Assembly: GCF_000298215.1 (NCBI RefSeq)
Contig: NZ_BAHD01000062.1
Span: 1-41,181, forward strand
Length of the DNA stretch: 41,181 nucleotides
Direction of reading: 5' to 3'
From: Kineosphaera limosa NBRC 100340
GTDB taxonomy: Bacteria; Actinomycetota; Actinomycetes; Actinomycetales; Dermatophilaceae
Shown here: positions 23,787 to 31,091 of the stretch, piece by piece
Position numbering within the stretch: position 1 is the stretch's first letter
Layout of the letters: every line of letters starts with the position of its first letter
The notes under the pieces: model-generated
Told to the model about the DNA's origin: nothing
The model's database searches: none
What the model saw: the letters and a program-made list of their open reading frames with translations, nothing else
Made by a program: the position numbers and the translations under genes

Positions 23787-24526
23787 CGAGCCACCTGCTC
23801 GGACTCGAGCACCGCATCCTCGGCAGCCGGCTCCTCGACGGTCGGGCCTTTGACGAGCCGTGCGGCGGCGACCGGATCGGTGACCCCGATGCCGAACGAC
23901 GGGCACCACTTGGCCACGGGGCAGGCGCCACACGCGGGGCGCTTGGCGTGACAGGTGCGCCGGCCGTGGAAGATCAGCACGTGGCTGGCCTGGGTCCAGT
24001 CGCGGCGCACCAGCAACTCACCGATCGCGTGCTCGACCTTGACGGGGTCGGTCTCCTCGGTCCAGCCGAAGCGCCGCACGAGGCGACCCACGTGGGTGTC
24101 GACAGTGATGCCGGGCACCCCGAAGGCGTTGCCGAGCACGACGTTGGCGGTCTTGCGGCCCACCCCCGGCAGCGTGACCAGGTCTCTCATTCGCCCGGGC
24201 ACCTGCCCGTCGAATCGCTGCACGAGCTGGCCGGCCAGCTTGGTGATCGACTCCGCCTTGGCTCGGAAAATGCCCGTGGGGCGGATGATCTGCTCCACCT
24301 GCTCCCGGTCGGCCTCAGCCAGGGCCAGCGCATCGGGATACCGCGCGAAGAGCGCCGGGGTCACCGAGTTGACCGACACATCGGTGGTCTGGGCCGAGAG
24401 CACGGTCGCCACGAGCAACTGGAACGGGTCGGCGAAGTCCAGTTCGCAGTGCGCGTCGGGATAGCGCTGCGTGAGCACCCGAATCATCCGCCGCGCCCGC
24501 CGGGTACGTGCCAGCGGACTCTCCAC
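23783..24526 (-). CDS. nth: Endonuclease III
   Basis: This is a base-excision DNA glycosylase/AP lyase for oxidised pyrimidines. It has the helix-hairpin-helix [12 protein letters not shown] with catalytic Lys, the catalytic Asp in TVDTHVGRL, and a [4Fe-4S] cluster with Cys spacing 6-2-5 ([17 protein letters not shown]). The frame is open to a GTG at 24667, but codons before 24526 have weak third-position G/C bias and encode low-complexity Pro/Ala/Ser. Family members start near [12 protein letters not shown], so I place the start at GTG 24526 (247 residues). A TACTGT box seven bases before an in-frame GTG at 24598 leaves a 271-residue alternative. The gene heads the nth-Nudix-marP operon and is divergent from crp. 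Confidence 0.9.
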   Translation of the reverse strand: MESPLARTRRARRMIRVLTQRYPDAHCELDFADPFQLLVATVLSAQTTDVSVNSVTPALFARYPDALALAEADREQVEQIIRPTGIFRAKAESITKLAGQLVQRFDGQVPGRMRDLVTLPGVGRKTANVVLGNAFGVPGITVDTHVGRLVRRFGWTEETDPVKVEHAIGELLVRRDWTQASHVLIFHGRRTCHAKRPACGACPVAKWCPSFGIGVTDPVAAARLVKGPTVEEPAAEDAVLESEQVAR

Positions 24527-24605
24527 GGAGACCGGCGTTGCTGCCGGAGCAGACGTGGTCGCGGAGGGCTCAGGAGGGGTCGCGGACGCAGGCGGCACAC
24601 CGTGG

Positions 24606-24611
24606 ACAGTA
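24606..24611 (-). promoter_or_regulatory. Candidate -10 box for the nth operon
   Basis: TACTGT on the minus strand matches TANNNT. It lies seven bases before the in-frame GTG at 24598 and about 80 bases before the preferred start at 24526. Confidence 0.4.
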
Positions 24612-24677
24612 GGAGACACACCTGGGAAACCGCTGGCCACCGGGTCAGCGGAGCCTGCCTCTGGCACACTGGGCTTC

Positions 24678-25355
24678 GTGAACTACGACGTGGTTAGGCA
24701 GGCACCGCTGTTCAGCTCGCTGTCAGACGAGGACGCGGCCACGCTCCAGACGTCGATGACATCGGTCACACTCGACCGAGGCGAGGTCTTGTTTCGAGAG
24801 GGTGAGCGCGGCGACCGGCTGTATGTGCTGCACAACGGCAAGATCAAACTGGGGCGCACGAGTTCGGACGGCCGGGAGAACCTCGTGGCGATCATCGGCC
24901 CCGGCGAGATGTTCGGCGAACTGAGCATGTTCGACCCCGGCCCGCGCAGCGCGACGGCCACCGCCGTTGCCCGCTGCGACCTCATCAGCCTGGGGCACGA
25001 CGCCTTCCACGCGTTCCTCTCCGACCGGCCGGCCGTCGCCCAGTCGCTGCTGGGAGCCCTGGCCCGCCGGCTGCGCCGCACCAACGACTCCCTGGCCGAC
25101 CTCGTCTTCACCGACGTGCCCGGCCGCGTCGCCAAGGCCCTACTCGACCTCTCCCGCCGCTTCGGTCAGCCTGTCGACGGCGGCGTGCGGGTCGCCCACG
25201 ACCTCACCCAGGAGGAGCTGGCCCAGCTCGTCGGCGCCTCGCGCGAGACGGTCAACAAGGCCCTCGCCGACTTCGCCGGACGCGGCTGGCTGCACCTGGA
25301 GCCGCGCGCCGTCGTCCTGCACGACACCGAGCGCCTCGCCCGCCGGTCTCGCTGA
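24678..25355 (+). CDS. crp: Crp/Fnr-family regulator (GlxR/Rv3676-like)
   Basis: This 225-residue cAMP-type regulator has an N-terminal cyclic-nucleotide domain ([21 protein letters not shown]) with phosphate-binding cassette [21 protein letters not shown], a long dimer helix and a winged helix with [21 protein letters not shown]. This recognition helix is the one that reads TGTGA half-sites in GlxR and Crp. The start is GTG at 24678. A CACACT hexamer seven bases before it is a weak leaderless -10 candidate and no ribosome site is seen. It corresponds to Rv3676. A CRP-type site lies at 41018 in this window. The stop codon lies in the first unit of a 31-bp repeat. Confidence 0.92.
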   Translation: MNYDVVRQAPLFSSLSDEDAATLQTSMTSVTLDRGEVLFREGERGDRLYVLHNGKIKLGRTSSDGRENLVAIIGPGEMFGELSMFDPGPRSATATAVARCDLISLGHDAFHAFLSDRPAVAQSLLGALARRLRRTNDSLADLVFTDVPGRVAKALLDLSRRFGQPVDGGVRVAHDLTQEELAQLVGASRETVNKALADFAGRGWLHLEPRAVVLHDTERLARRSR

Positions 25356-25421
25356 GCCGAACGCGCCGCTGAGCCGGTCTCGCCGAGCCGACCTCGCCGC
25401 TGAGCCGGTCTCGCCGAGCCG
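25342..25421 (+). repeat. 31-bp tandem repeat spanning the crp stop codon
   Basis: GCCGGTCTCGCTGAGCCG at 25342 recurs at 25373 and 25404 with exact 31-bp period, differing only in TGA to CGA. The first copy encodes the last crp codons and the stop (25353-25355), so the array arose by duplication of the gene end. Confidence 0.88.
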
Positions 25422-25447
25422 GTGGTCGGCCGCCTGTCGAGCGCCGC

Positions 25448-26371
25448 TCAGTGGCTCCGCAGGTACTCCAGTTGAGCGCGGACGCTCTGCCGTGCCGCCG
25501 GCCACACCTCCTGCGGCGCATCCTGATACACAGTCCGCACCACGTGCTCGACCAAGGCCTCCAACTCCCCCGCCTCGGGGTCGTCGTCGGCCTGCGGGAC
25601 GGGACGGTCGGCCAGCACGGCGCGCACCTGGTCGAGGCGCTCGCGCCGGTGGTCGAGGTAGTAGTCGATGACGCCGGTGACATCGGCTCCGGAGAACGGA
25701 GCCGCGTGGCCGGGCAGGATCACCTCGACCGGGTGCTGCGGGTCAGTCGCCAAGTCGCGCAGTCGGGCCAGGCTCGCCAGGTAAGCGCCGAGGTCGCCGT
25801 CGGGCCAGGTGACCACCGTCGTGCCGCGGCCCAAAATCGTGTCGCCGGTCAGCAGCGCCCCCAACTGCGGTACGTGGAAGCAGTAGGAGTCCATCGTGTG
25901 CCCCGGGGTGGGGACCGCCACGACCCGAAGCCCCTCGACCTCGATGTCGAACGTCGGCGCCGTCCCTTCGGCCGTTTCTTCGGCCGTTTCTTCGGCGGTG
26001 GCCGGCCGGTCGCGGCCGGGAAAGTGCACCGGGGCCCCGGTCAGCTGCGCGAAGCGCTCGACGCCTTCGAGATGGTCGAGATGGTGGTGGGTCACGAGAA
26101 TCGCCGCGATCCGCACCCCCCGCTCCCGCGCGGCGGCGATCACGGCATCCAGGTGCCCGGGCAGCTGCGGCCCGGGGTCGACGACCACGGCCTCGCCCGC
26201 GCCGGGGGCGTGCAGCAGCCACGTGTTGGTGCCCTCATGGGTCATCGCCGACTCGTTCGGCGCCAGCACGCAGAGCACGCCGGGGGCGACCTCGCCACCG
26301 TCCCAGCGCCGCTCCCACGAGCCCGGCAGCCCCGGTGGTCCGCCGGAGGTGGGTGGTGGTGTCGAGGTCAC
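25448..26371 (-). CDS. Metallo-beta-lactamase fold hydrolase
   Basis: This 307-residue protein has the binuclear metal site of the family: THHHLDHLEG, the His in PTPGHTMDS, Asp in LLTGDTILG and the last His in ILPGHAAPF. A C-terminal helical domain (about 225-307) resembles LACTB2/Rv3677c-type proteins, some of which are nucleases. Residues around 125-137 (AEETAEETAEG) come from a 12-bp repeat at 25960-25995. The GTG start overlaps the Nudix stop (GTGA) and GAGGAGG precedes it. It is the last gene of the DUF4177-RidA-Nudix-MBL operon and converges on crp. Substrate unknown. Confidence 0.88.
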   Translation of the reverse strand: MTSTPPPTSGGPPGLPGSWERRWDGGEVAPGVLCVLAPNESAMTHEGTNTWLLHAPGAGEAVVVDPGPQLPGHLDAVIAAARERGVRIAAILVTHHHLDHLEGVERFAQLTGAPVHFPGRDRPATAEETAEETAEGTAPTFDIEVEGLRVVAVPTPGHTMDSYCFHVPQLGALLTGDTILGRGTTVVTWPDGDLGAYLASLARLRDLATDPQHPVEVILPGHAAPFSGADVTGVIDYYLDHRRERLDQVRAVLADRPVPQADDDPEAGELEALVEHVVRTVYQDAPQEVWPAARQSVRAQLEYLRSH

Positions 26372-27249
26372 GAGGCCTCCTCGCTCCCGGGCTCACAGAC
26401 GAGCACGAGGTCGTCGCCGCGCTGGTCCAGCCGCGGCTCGATCCGCGGCAGCGGCACCGCGGGCGGCGGCGCGGCGAGCAGGGTGCGCACGTTCGGGATC
26501 GTCGCCAGCGCGCGCACCTGATCCTGCGTGGGCGGCAGCAGGATGATCGCGCCGTCGTCGAACTGCGCGAGCAGGTCGGCCGGCCGCTCCCAGCCGGCGG
26601 TCACAGCCTCGCTGGTTCGTCCGTCGGGTTCTTGCCCGTGGGGCACCCGGGCCGCGAAAAAGAAAGTGTCGTAGCGCCGGGTCTCGAACTGCGGGGTGAC
26701 CCAGCGGGCCCGGGGAGCCAGGAGCTCGGTCCGTAGCGCGAGCCCGTGGTCGTCCAGCACCTGCGCGAACGCCACCTCGCGGGTGACCAGAGCCTCCCGC
26801 AGCCCCTGCCAGGTCGGGCCGCGCAGCTGGGCGGGCGGCTCGCCGCGGTCGTCGCCGGCGAGCAGCACCCCGCACTCCTCGAAGACCTCCCGGGCGGCGG
26901 CCACGACGAGGCGACGCGCGAGGGGCTCGGGCACGCCGAGCAGCCGCGCCCATTGCGCGGGCGTGGGCCCCCGCCACGGCAGCGCCGGGTCTTCGTCGCG
27001 CGGGTCGACTCCCCCGCCGGGAAAGACGGTGACATCGGGGGCGAACGCCATCGACGCCGCCCGCCGCATCATCCATACCTGCACGCCTCCAGCTGCCTCC
27101 CCCGACGCAGCACCGTCCTGCTCGTCGCGGACGAGCAGGACGGTGGCGGCGGGTTTGACCGGCGGCGCCTGCGGCGGATTCGGCCCGAGCCACGCCGCCG
27201 CTTTGGCGCGCAGGCCGGCCGGCAGCGCGAACTCCAGCGGCTGCGTCAC
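26368..27249 (-). CDS. Nudix hydrolase, NUDT19-like
   Basis: This 293-residue protein has Nudix residues FPGGGVDPRDED and, after a long insertion of about 30 residues, AAREVFEECGVLL. The split box is typical of NUDT19/RP2-type enzymes, which hydrolyse CoA and acyl-CoA esters in animals. The N-terminal strand KPAATVLLVRD and VWMMRRAASMAFAPDVTVFP also fit. It begins with GTG at 27249, eight bases after the RidA stop, and overlaps the next gene by four bases. This is the second Nudix gene of possible CoA specificity in the window. M. tuberculosis has no gene here in the order I recall. Confidence 0.85.
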   Translation of the reverse strand: MTQPLEFALPAGLRAKAAAWLGPNPPQAPPVKPAATVLLVRDEQDGAASGEAAGGVQVWMMRRAASMAFAPDVTVFPGGGVDPRDEDPALPWRGPTPAQWARLLGVPEPLARRLVVAAAREVFEECGVLLAGDDRGEPPAQLRGPTWQGLREALVTREVAFAQVLDDHGLALRTELLAPRARWVTPQFETRRYDTFFFAARVPHGQEPDGRTSEAVTAGWERPADLLAQFDDGAIILLPPTQDQVRALATIPNVRTLLAAPPPAVPLPRIEPRLDQRGDDLVLVCEPGSEEAS

Positions 27250-27257
27250 CCCAGACC

Positions 27258-27731
27258 TCAGTCGTCGGCGAGCGCGACGATGACGTCGACCTCGACCGGC
27301 ACGTCGAGCGGCAGCACTGCGACGCCGACGGCGCTGCGGGCGTGCTGGCCGCCCTCACCGAAGGCGAGCGCGAACAGCTCCGAGGCGCCGTTGATGACGC
27401 CCGGCACGCCCGTGAAGGAGGGGTCGGCCGCGACGAAGCCGCCGACCTTGACGACCGAAACGACCTTGTCGAGGTCGGTGACCGAGGCGATCGCGGCGAG
27501 CGCGTTGAGCGCACACACCTCCGCGAGCTTCTTGGCGTCCTCGGGCGAGACCAGCCCTTCGCCCACTCCGACCTTGCCGGTCTGCAGCGGCTTGCCGTCG
27601 ACCATCGGCACCTGCCCCGAGACGTAGATGCGCCGACCGTCGAGCTTGGCCGGCACGTAGGCCGCGACCGGGGGCACGAGTTGCGGAACCTTCAGCCCGA
27701 TGCCGGCGAGCCGCTCTTCTACCTGTCCCAT
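27258..27731 (-). CDS. ridA: RidA/YjgF-family protein
   Basis: This 157-residue protein is of the RidA superfamily, whose members hydrolyse reactive enamine/imine intermediates from PLP enzymes. It shows RIYVSGQVPMVDGKPLQTG, the central ALNALAAIASVTDLDKVVSV and C-terminal HARSAVGVAVLPLDVPVEVD. The active-site Arg of RidA (usually within RVAVG or RSAVG) is present in ARSAVG. AGGAGT lies before the ATG at 27731. It follows the DUF4177 gene after three bases, in the same order as Rv3678A-Rv3678c. It is slightly longer than E. coli RidA (128), like the Rv3678c group. Confidence 0.88.
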   Translation of the reverse strand: MGQVEERLAGIGLKVPQLVPPVAAYVPAKLDGRRIYVSGQVPMVDGKPLQTGKVGVGEGLVSPEDAKKLAEVCALNALAAIASVTDLDKVVSVVKVGGFVAADPSFTGVPGVINGASELFALAFGEGGQHARSAVGVAVLPLDVPVEVDVIVALADD

Positions 27732-27734
27732 GAA

Positions 27735-27887
27735 TTACTCCTTCGGTCGCTTGAAGTAGGCAACGAGATTGCCGTCGGGCATGACGACGGTCTGCACGAG
27801 CTCCCAGCCGTCCTCACCCCAGTTGTTCAGGATCTGTTGCGTGGCGTGCACGATGAGCGGCGCCGTTGCGTATTCCCACTTGGCCAT
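27735..27887 (-). CDS. DUF4177 small protein (50 residues)
   Basis: A complete 50-codon gene, MAKWEYATAP through FKRPKE and a TAA stop. It has the DUF4177 pattern KWEYATAPLI, then NNWGEDGWELVQTVV, then LVAYFKRP, a small beta-rich domain of unknown role. The ATG is seven bases after a TAGAGT -10 box (27900-27895), so the mRNA is probably leaderless and this is the first gene of the four-gene operon. It corresponds to Rv3678A. No partner or activity can be inferred beyond constant linkage to ridA. Confidence 0.88.
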   Translation of the reverse strand: MAKWEYATAPLIVHATQQILNNWGEDGWELVQTVVMPDGNLVAYFKRPKE

Positions 27888-27894
27888 GGGCGTC

Positions 27895-27954
27895 ACTCTA
27901 GCCAGCCTCCTCGGTGCGATGCGCGGCTCGCGCCCGCGTCCCGGCTCCTAGACT
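27895..27954. promoter_or_regulatory. Divergent pair of leaderless promoters
   Basis: TAGAGT on the minus strand (27900-27895) is seven bases before the DUF4177 ATG at 27887. TAGACT on the plus strand (27949-27954) is seven bases before the ArsA-like ATG at 27962. Neither gene has a ribosome site. Confidence 0.65.
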
Positions 27955-27961
27955 TCTGGCC

Positions 27962-29035
27962 ATGTCGCACGCATCGCCCGAGCAGGCGCAGGAGATCGCT
28001 CCCGACGCACCGGGGCACCCCGACTGGTCGCGGGTCCGGTTGCACGTCGTGACCGGCAAGGGCGGCGCGGGCAAGACGACGGTCGCGGCCGCGTTGGCGC
28101 TGACGCTGGCCAGCCTCGGTGCCCGGGTGTTGTTGTGCGAGGTGGAGGGACGTCAGGGCGTCTCCCAGGCGCTCGACGTGCCTCCCCTGGCGACCACCGA
28201 GGAGCGCATCATGCGCGTCTCCGGCGGGGGCGAGGTGTGGGGTCTGGCCGTCGAGGCCAAAGCGGCGCTCATCGAGTACCTGTCGATCTTCTACCACCTG
28301 GGTTCGGCCGGCGGCATTCTCGAACGCCTCGGCGCCATCGACTTCGCCACGACGGTCGCGCCCGGAGTCCGCGATGTGCTGAGCATCGGCAAGGTGTACG
28401 AGGCCACCGGGCGCCAGGGCGACCGGGCCTACGACGCGGTGGTGCTCGACGCCCCGCCGACCGGCCGGGTGCTGCCCTTCCTCAACGTCAACCAAGAGGT
28501 AGCGCAGCTGACCAAGGTCGGCCCGATCAGCCGGCAGGCCGAGTCGATCTCGCGGTTGCTGCGCTCGCCGAGGTGCAAAGTGCACGTCGTGACCCTGCTC
28601 GAGGAGATGCCGGTGCAGGAGACCATCGACGCCGTCGGGGAGTTGCGCGCCGAGGGCTTCGGCGTGGGCGCGGTGATCGTCAATCAGGCCCGGTCGGCAT
28701 ACTTCGAGCCGGAGCAGAGCGAGCGGATCCGCGACGGCGCAGTGCCGGCCACGGCCGTCGCGACGGCGCTCGCGCAGGTGGGCCTGGGCGGCCTGGGTGG
28801 GATGGACAACGGCTCGGCCGCCGCCGGCGCGCCGCCGGGCACCGTGGCCGCGCAGGCGTTGCTGAGGCAGGCCCGCGCCAACGTCGAGCGGATCGAGTTG
28901 GAAGACACCCAGCTCACGCAATTGGAGGAGCTCGACGTGCCGATCCACATGCTGCCGCACGTGCTGGACCCGACGGGCGCCAGCAGCGTGCGCGAGTTGG
29001 CCCAGGAGTTGGCGGATCAGGCGGTGTGGGGATGA
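27962..29035 (+). CDS. Get3/ArsA-like ATPase, first subunit (Rv3679-like)
   Basis: This 357-residue cytoplasmic ATPase of the ArsA/GET3 class has the deviant Walker A VTGKGGAGKTTVAAALAL near residue 32, including the signature Lys two residues before the Gly pair. Switch II reads VVLDAPPTGRVLPFL. The ATG start comes from the leaderless promoter. The stop overlaps the next ATPase gene (ATGA). The pair matches Rv3679-Rv3680 of M. tuberculosis, described as Get3-like partners. No arsenic genes are nearby, and no CXXC zinc motif as in eukaryotic Get3 is visible, so arsenite efflux is unlikely. Confidence 0.88.
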   Translation: MSHASPEQAQEIAPDAPGHPDWSRVRLHVVTGKGGAGKTTVAAALALTLASLGARVLLCEVEGRQGVSQALDVPPLATTEERIMRVSGGGEVWGLAVEAKAALIEYLSIFYHLGSAGGILERLGAIDFATTVAPGVRDVLSIGKVYEATGRQGDRAYDAVVLDAPPTGRVLPFLNVNQEVAQLTKVGPISRQAESISRLLRSPRCKVHVVTLLEEMPVQETIDAVGELRAEGFGVGAVIVNQARSAYFEPEQSERIRDGAVPATAVATALAQVGLGGLGGMDNGSAAAGAPPGTVAAQALLRQARANVERIELEDTQLTQLEELDVPIHMLPHVLDPTGASSVRELAQELADQAVWG

Positions 29036-30303
29036 GCGCGACGACCGGATCGGCCCAGCTGCGCTCCCGCGCGGCCCGCCCGAGCAGCGCCCCCACGCTG
29101 GCGTTCGACGACCTGCTCGACGACCGAGCCACCAGGGTCATCGTGTGCTGCGGCTCCGGCGGCGTCGGCAAGACGACCTCCACCGCGGCGTTGGCGCTGC
29201 GCGCCGCCGAGCGCGGCCGTCGGGTGGCCGTGATGACGATCGATCCTGCGCGTCGACTGGCCCAATCGCTGGGTCTGCAGGAGCTGGACAACAGCCCGCG
29301 GGCGGTGGTCGGCGTCGGCTCCGACGGCGGCAGCCTCGACGCGATGATGCTGGACATGAAGCGGACCTTCGACGAGGTCGTGCAGGCGCACGCCACGCCG
29401 GAGAAGGCCGAACAGATCCTGGCCAACCCCTTCTATATCGCGCTCTCCAGCTCGTTCGCGGGCACGCAGGAGTACATGGCGATGGAGAAGCTGTGGCAGC
29501 TGCACGCCGAACGCGGCCCCGACGGCGCCCCGCGCTGGGACCTCATCGTGGTCGACACGCCGCCGTCGCGCTCGGCCCTGGACTTCCTCGACGCCCCCGA
29601 ACGCCTCGGCAGCTTTCTCGACGGGCGGTTCATCCGGTTGCTGCTCGCCCCGGCCAAGGTCGGTGGCCGCGCCTACTTCAAGGTCGTCTCCAAGAGCATG
29701 GGTGTCGCGCGGGGGGCACTGGCGCGCATCTTGGGCACCCAGCTGCTCGACGACGTGCAGACGCTGGTCTCGGCGCTCGACACGATGTTCGGCGGCTTCC
29801 GGGAGCGGGCCGAGCACACCTACGCGCTGCTGCAGCAGCCGGGAACGGCCTTCGTCGTCGTCGCCTCGCCGGAGCGGGACGCGATGCGCGAGGCCGGCTA
29901 CTTCGTCGAGCGGCTACGGGCCGATGCGATGCCGCTGGCCGGGGTCGTAGTCAATCGCATGGTCGTCACGCCCCTGCCACAGCTGGAGGCGGCAGAGGCC
30001 GAGCGGCTGGCCGAGCGTCTGGCGGAGCAGTTGGCCGACGCCGGAGAAGATGCCGGGCGAGACTCCGCAGACGCCGTCTCCGGTGACGAGGCGCGCTCGC
30101 TGCTGCCGGGACTGCTGGCGCTGCACGCGGACGCGGCCCGCACGGCCGTGCGCCACCGCGAAGCGGCACGACGGTTCGCCGATCGCCACCCGGGGGTGCC
30201 GCTGGTGGAGGTGCCGCTGGCCGCGGTCGATGTGCACGACGTGGCGGGACTGCGCACCATCGGTGCCGCGCTGGCGGGAGTCGCCTCGGACGTCGAGGCC
30301 TGA
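29032..30303 (+). CDS. Get3/ArsA-like ATPase, second subunit (Rv3680-like)
   Basis: This 423-residue partner of the preceding ATPase has Walker A CCGSGGVGKTTSTAALAL, in which the signature Lys of the deviant motif is Ser while the P-loop Lys is kept. Switch II reads IVVDTPPSRSALDFLDAPERL. A helical region follows (FIRLLLAPAKVGGRAYFKVVS), then TLVSALDTMFGGFRERA as in the Get3 helical subdomain. A C-terminal extension at about 310-350 is Ala/Glu-rich. The start is ATG at 29032 within the previous stop. The two probably form a heteromer in which only one subunit gives the signature Lys in trans. Role likely in envelope or stress homeostasis. Confidence 0.88.
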   Translation: MSATTGSAQLRSRAARPSSAPTLAFDDLLDDRATRVIVCCGSGGVGKTTSTAALALRAAERGRRVAVMTIDPARRLAQSLGLQELDNSPRAVVGVGSDGGSLDAMMLDMKRTFDEVVQAHATPEKAEQILANPFYIALSSSFAGTQEYMAMEKLWQLHAERGPDGAPRWDLIVVDTPPSRSALDFLDAPERLGSFLDGRFIRLLLAPAKVGGRAYFKVVSKSMGVARGALARILGTQLLDDVQTLVSALDTMFGGFRERAEHTYALLQQPGTAFVVVASPERDAMREAGYFVERLRADAMPLAGVVVNRMVVTPLPQLEAAEAERLAERLAEQLADAGEDAGRDSADAVSGDEARSLLPGLLALHADAARTAVRHREAARRFADRHPGVPLVEVPLAAVDVHDVAGLRTIGAALAGVASDVEA

Positions 30304-30318
30304 TCAGGCGCTGACTGC

Positions 30319-30370
30319 GCCGCGAGGGGCGCTGCGCTGAAATAGCCGCCAGGGGCGCTGCGCTGAAATA
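30319..30370. repeat. 26-bp tandem repeat between convergent genes
   Basis: Two units of 26 bp (30319-30344 and 30345-30370) share AGGGGCGCTGCGCTGAAATA, with a few changes in the first six bases. They lie 16 bases after the ATPase stop and 22 bases before the whiB stop. Confidence 0.85.
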
Positions 30371-30391
30371 CCGGATGGGCGCCGCGTGGGC

Positions 30392-30709
30392 TCAGGCAGA
30401 TTCCTGGCAGTCCAGGCCGCGCTCGAACAGCGCCTTCCAGGAGGGTACGGACGGGTGCCGGCGGAGCATCGCGCGGCGCTCCCGCTCGGTCATGCCACCC
30501 CAGACTCCGAACTCGGTGCGGTTGTCGAGTGCGTCGGCGAGGCACTCGCGGACCACGGGGCAGCGCAGACATATCTGCTTGGCCTGCTGCTGCGCAGCTC
30601 CTTGCACAAACAATGCGTCGGGCTCGCCCTTGCTGCAGGCGGCCATCGGTGCCCAGTCTTCAACAAGCCTGGACTGACGACGCCGCATCGGCGCTGATGA
30701 GATCGTCAC
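30392..30709 (-). CDS. whiB: WhiB-family iron-sulfur regulator (WhiB4-like)
   Basis: This 105-residue Wbl protein has the four cluster Cys: one in MAACSKGE, then CLRC and VVREC (C-X2-C-X5-C). The FGVWGGMTERER turn and a basic tail RRAMLRRHPS follow. Such proteins bind [4Fe-4S], sense O2/NO and regulate with SigA. GTG at 30709 is chosen: AAGGGG lies upstream and a TAAGTT -10 box is at 30732-30727. In-frame starts at 30784 (ATG) and 30688 (ATG) are alternatives, and the extra codons before 30709 lack G/C third-position bias. Position next to ponA2 and the Get3 pair matches WhiB4 (Rv3681c). Confidence 0.9.
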   Translation of the reverse strand: MTISSAPMRRRQSRLVEDWAPMAACSKGEPDALFVQGAAQQQAKQICLRCPVVRECLADALDNRTEFGVWGGMTERERRAMLRRHPSVPSWKALFERGLDCQESA

Positions 30710-30726
30710 TGTGGGCCCCTTGTTCG

Positions 30727-30732
30727 AACTTA
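30727..30732 (-). promoter_or_regulatory. Candidate -10 box for whiB
   Basis: TAAGTT on the minus strand matches TANNNT and would give a leader of about 10 bases before the GTG at 30709. The surrounding DNA is locally AT-richer than the coding flanks. Confidence 0.45.
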
Positions 30733-31079
30733 AACCCCCACGGGGTTCTTCCGAGTCCGGCACGGCAAGTTCTTGAGCAAACATAACGCGGCGATGCGTA
30801 AACCCGATCTTGCCCCAACACCTCGATGATGGCACAGATTCACCGACGGGTCACTCCCCAACCACTGCCCATTTTCTCGACCACCCCGGGTGTGCGCCGA
30901 GCGGACGCCCGCACGCCACGAACGGTCGTCGACCCGGACCATGGCGCGCCAATCGGTTGCATGCAAGCCCGGTCCCGCCGCACGTGCGAGGCCAGACGCG
31001 ACTGCTGAGCAATGTCAACGATGCGGTCACAAGCGGCTACCGCGCCGCACAGGGGATGCTGGTTGTCAGTGCGGCGGTT
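30733..31079. other. Divergent intergenic region between whiB and ponA2
   Basis: About 350 bases show no coding pattern on either strand. They include the palindrome TTGCATGCAA (30957-30966) and a less GC-rich stretch near 30770-30840. I see no RNA structure or known operator. Confidence 0.5.
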
Positions 31080-31085
31080 TACCCT
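31080..31085 (+). promoter_or_regulatory. Leaderless -10 box for ponA2
   Basis: TACCCT lies six bases before the ATG at 31092, with no ribosome site. It is the same TACCCT-N6-ATG layout as the antitoxin gene at 16275. Confidence 0.65.
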
Positions 31086-31091
31086 GGGCCA

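Noticed and set aside
24527-24667. N-terminal extension of endonuclease III
   Set aside because: Third-position G/C bias drops clearly and the residues are low-complexity, so it is more likely leader or promoter DNA.
27962-30303. Arsenite efflux ATPase genes
   Set aside because: No arsB, arsC or arsR is nearby and the context is the Rv3679-Rv3680 neighbourhood.
30957-30966. TTGCATGCAA palindrome as an operator for whiB/ponA2
   Set aside because: Ten bases are too short to be significant in 380 bp and it is far from both -10 boxes.
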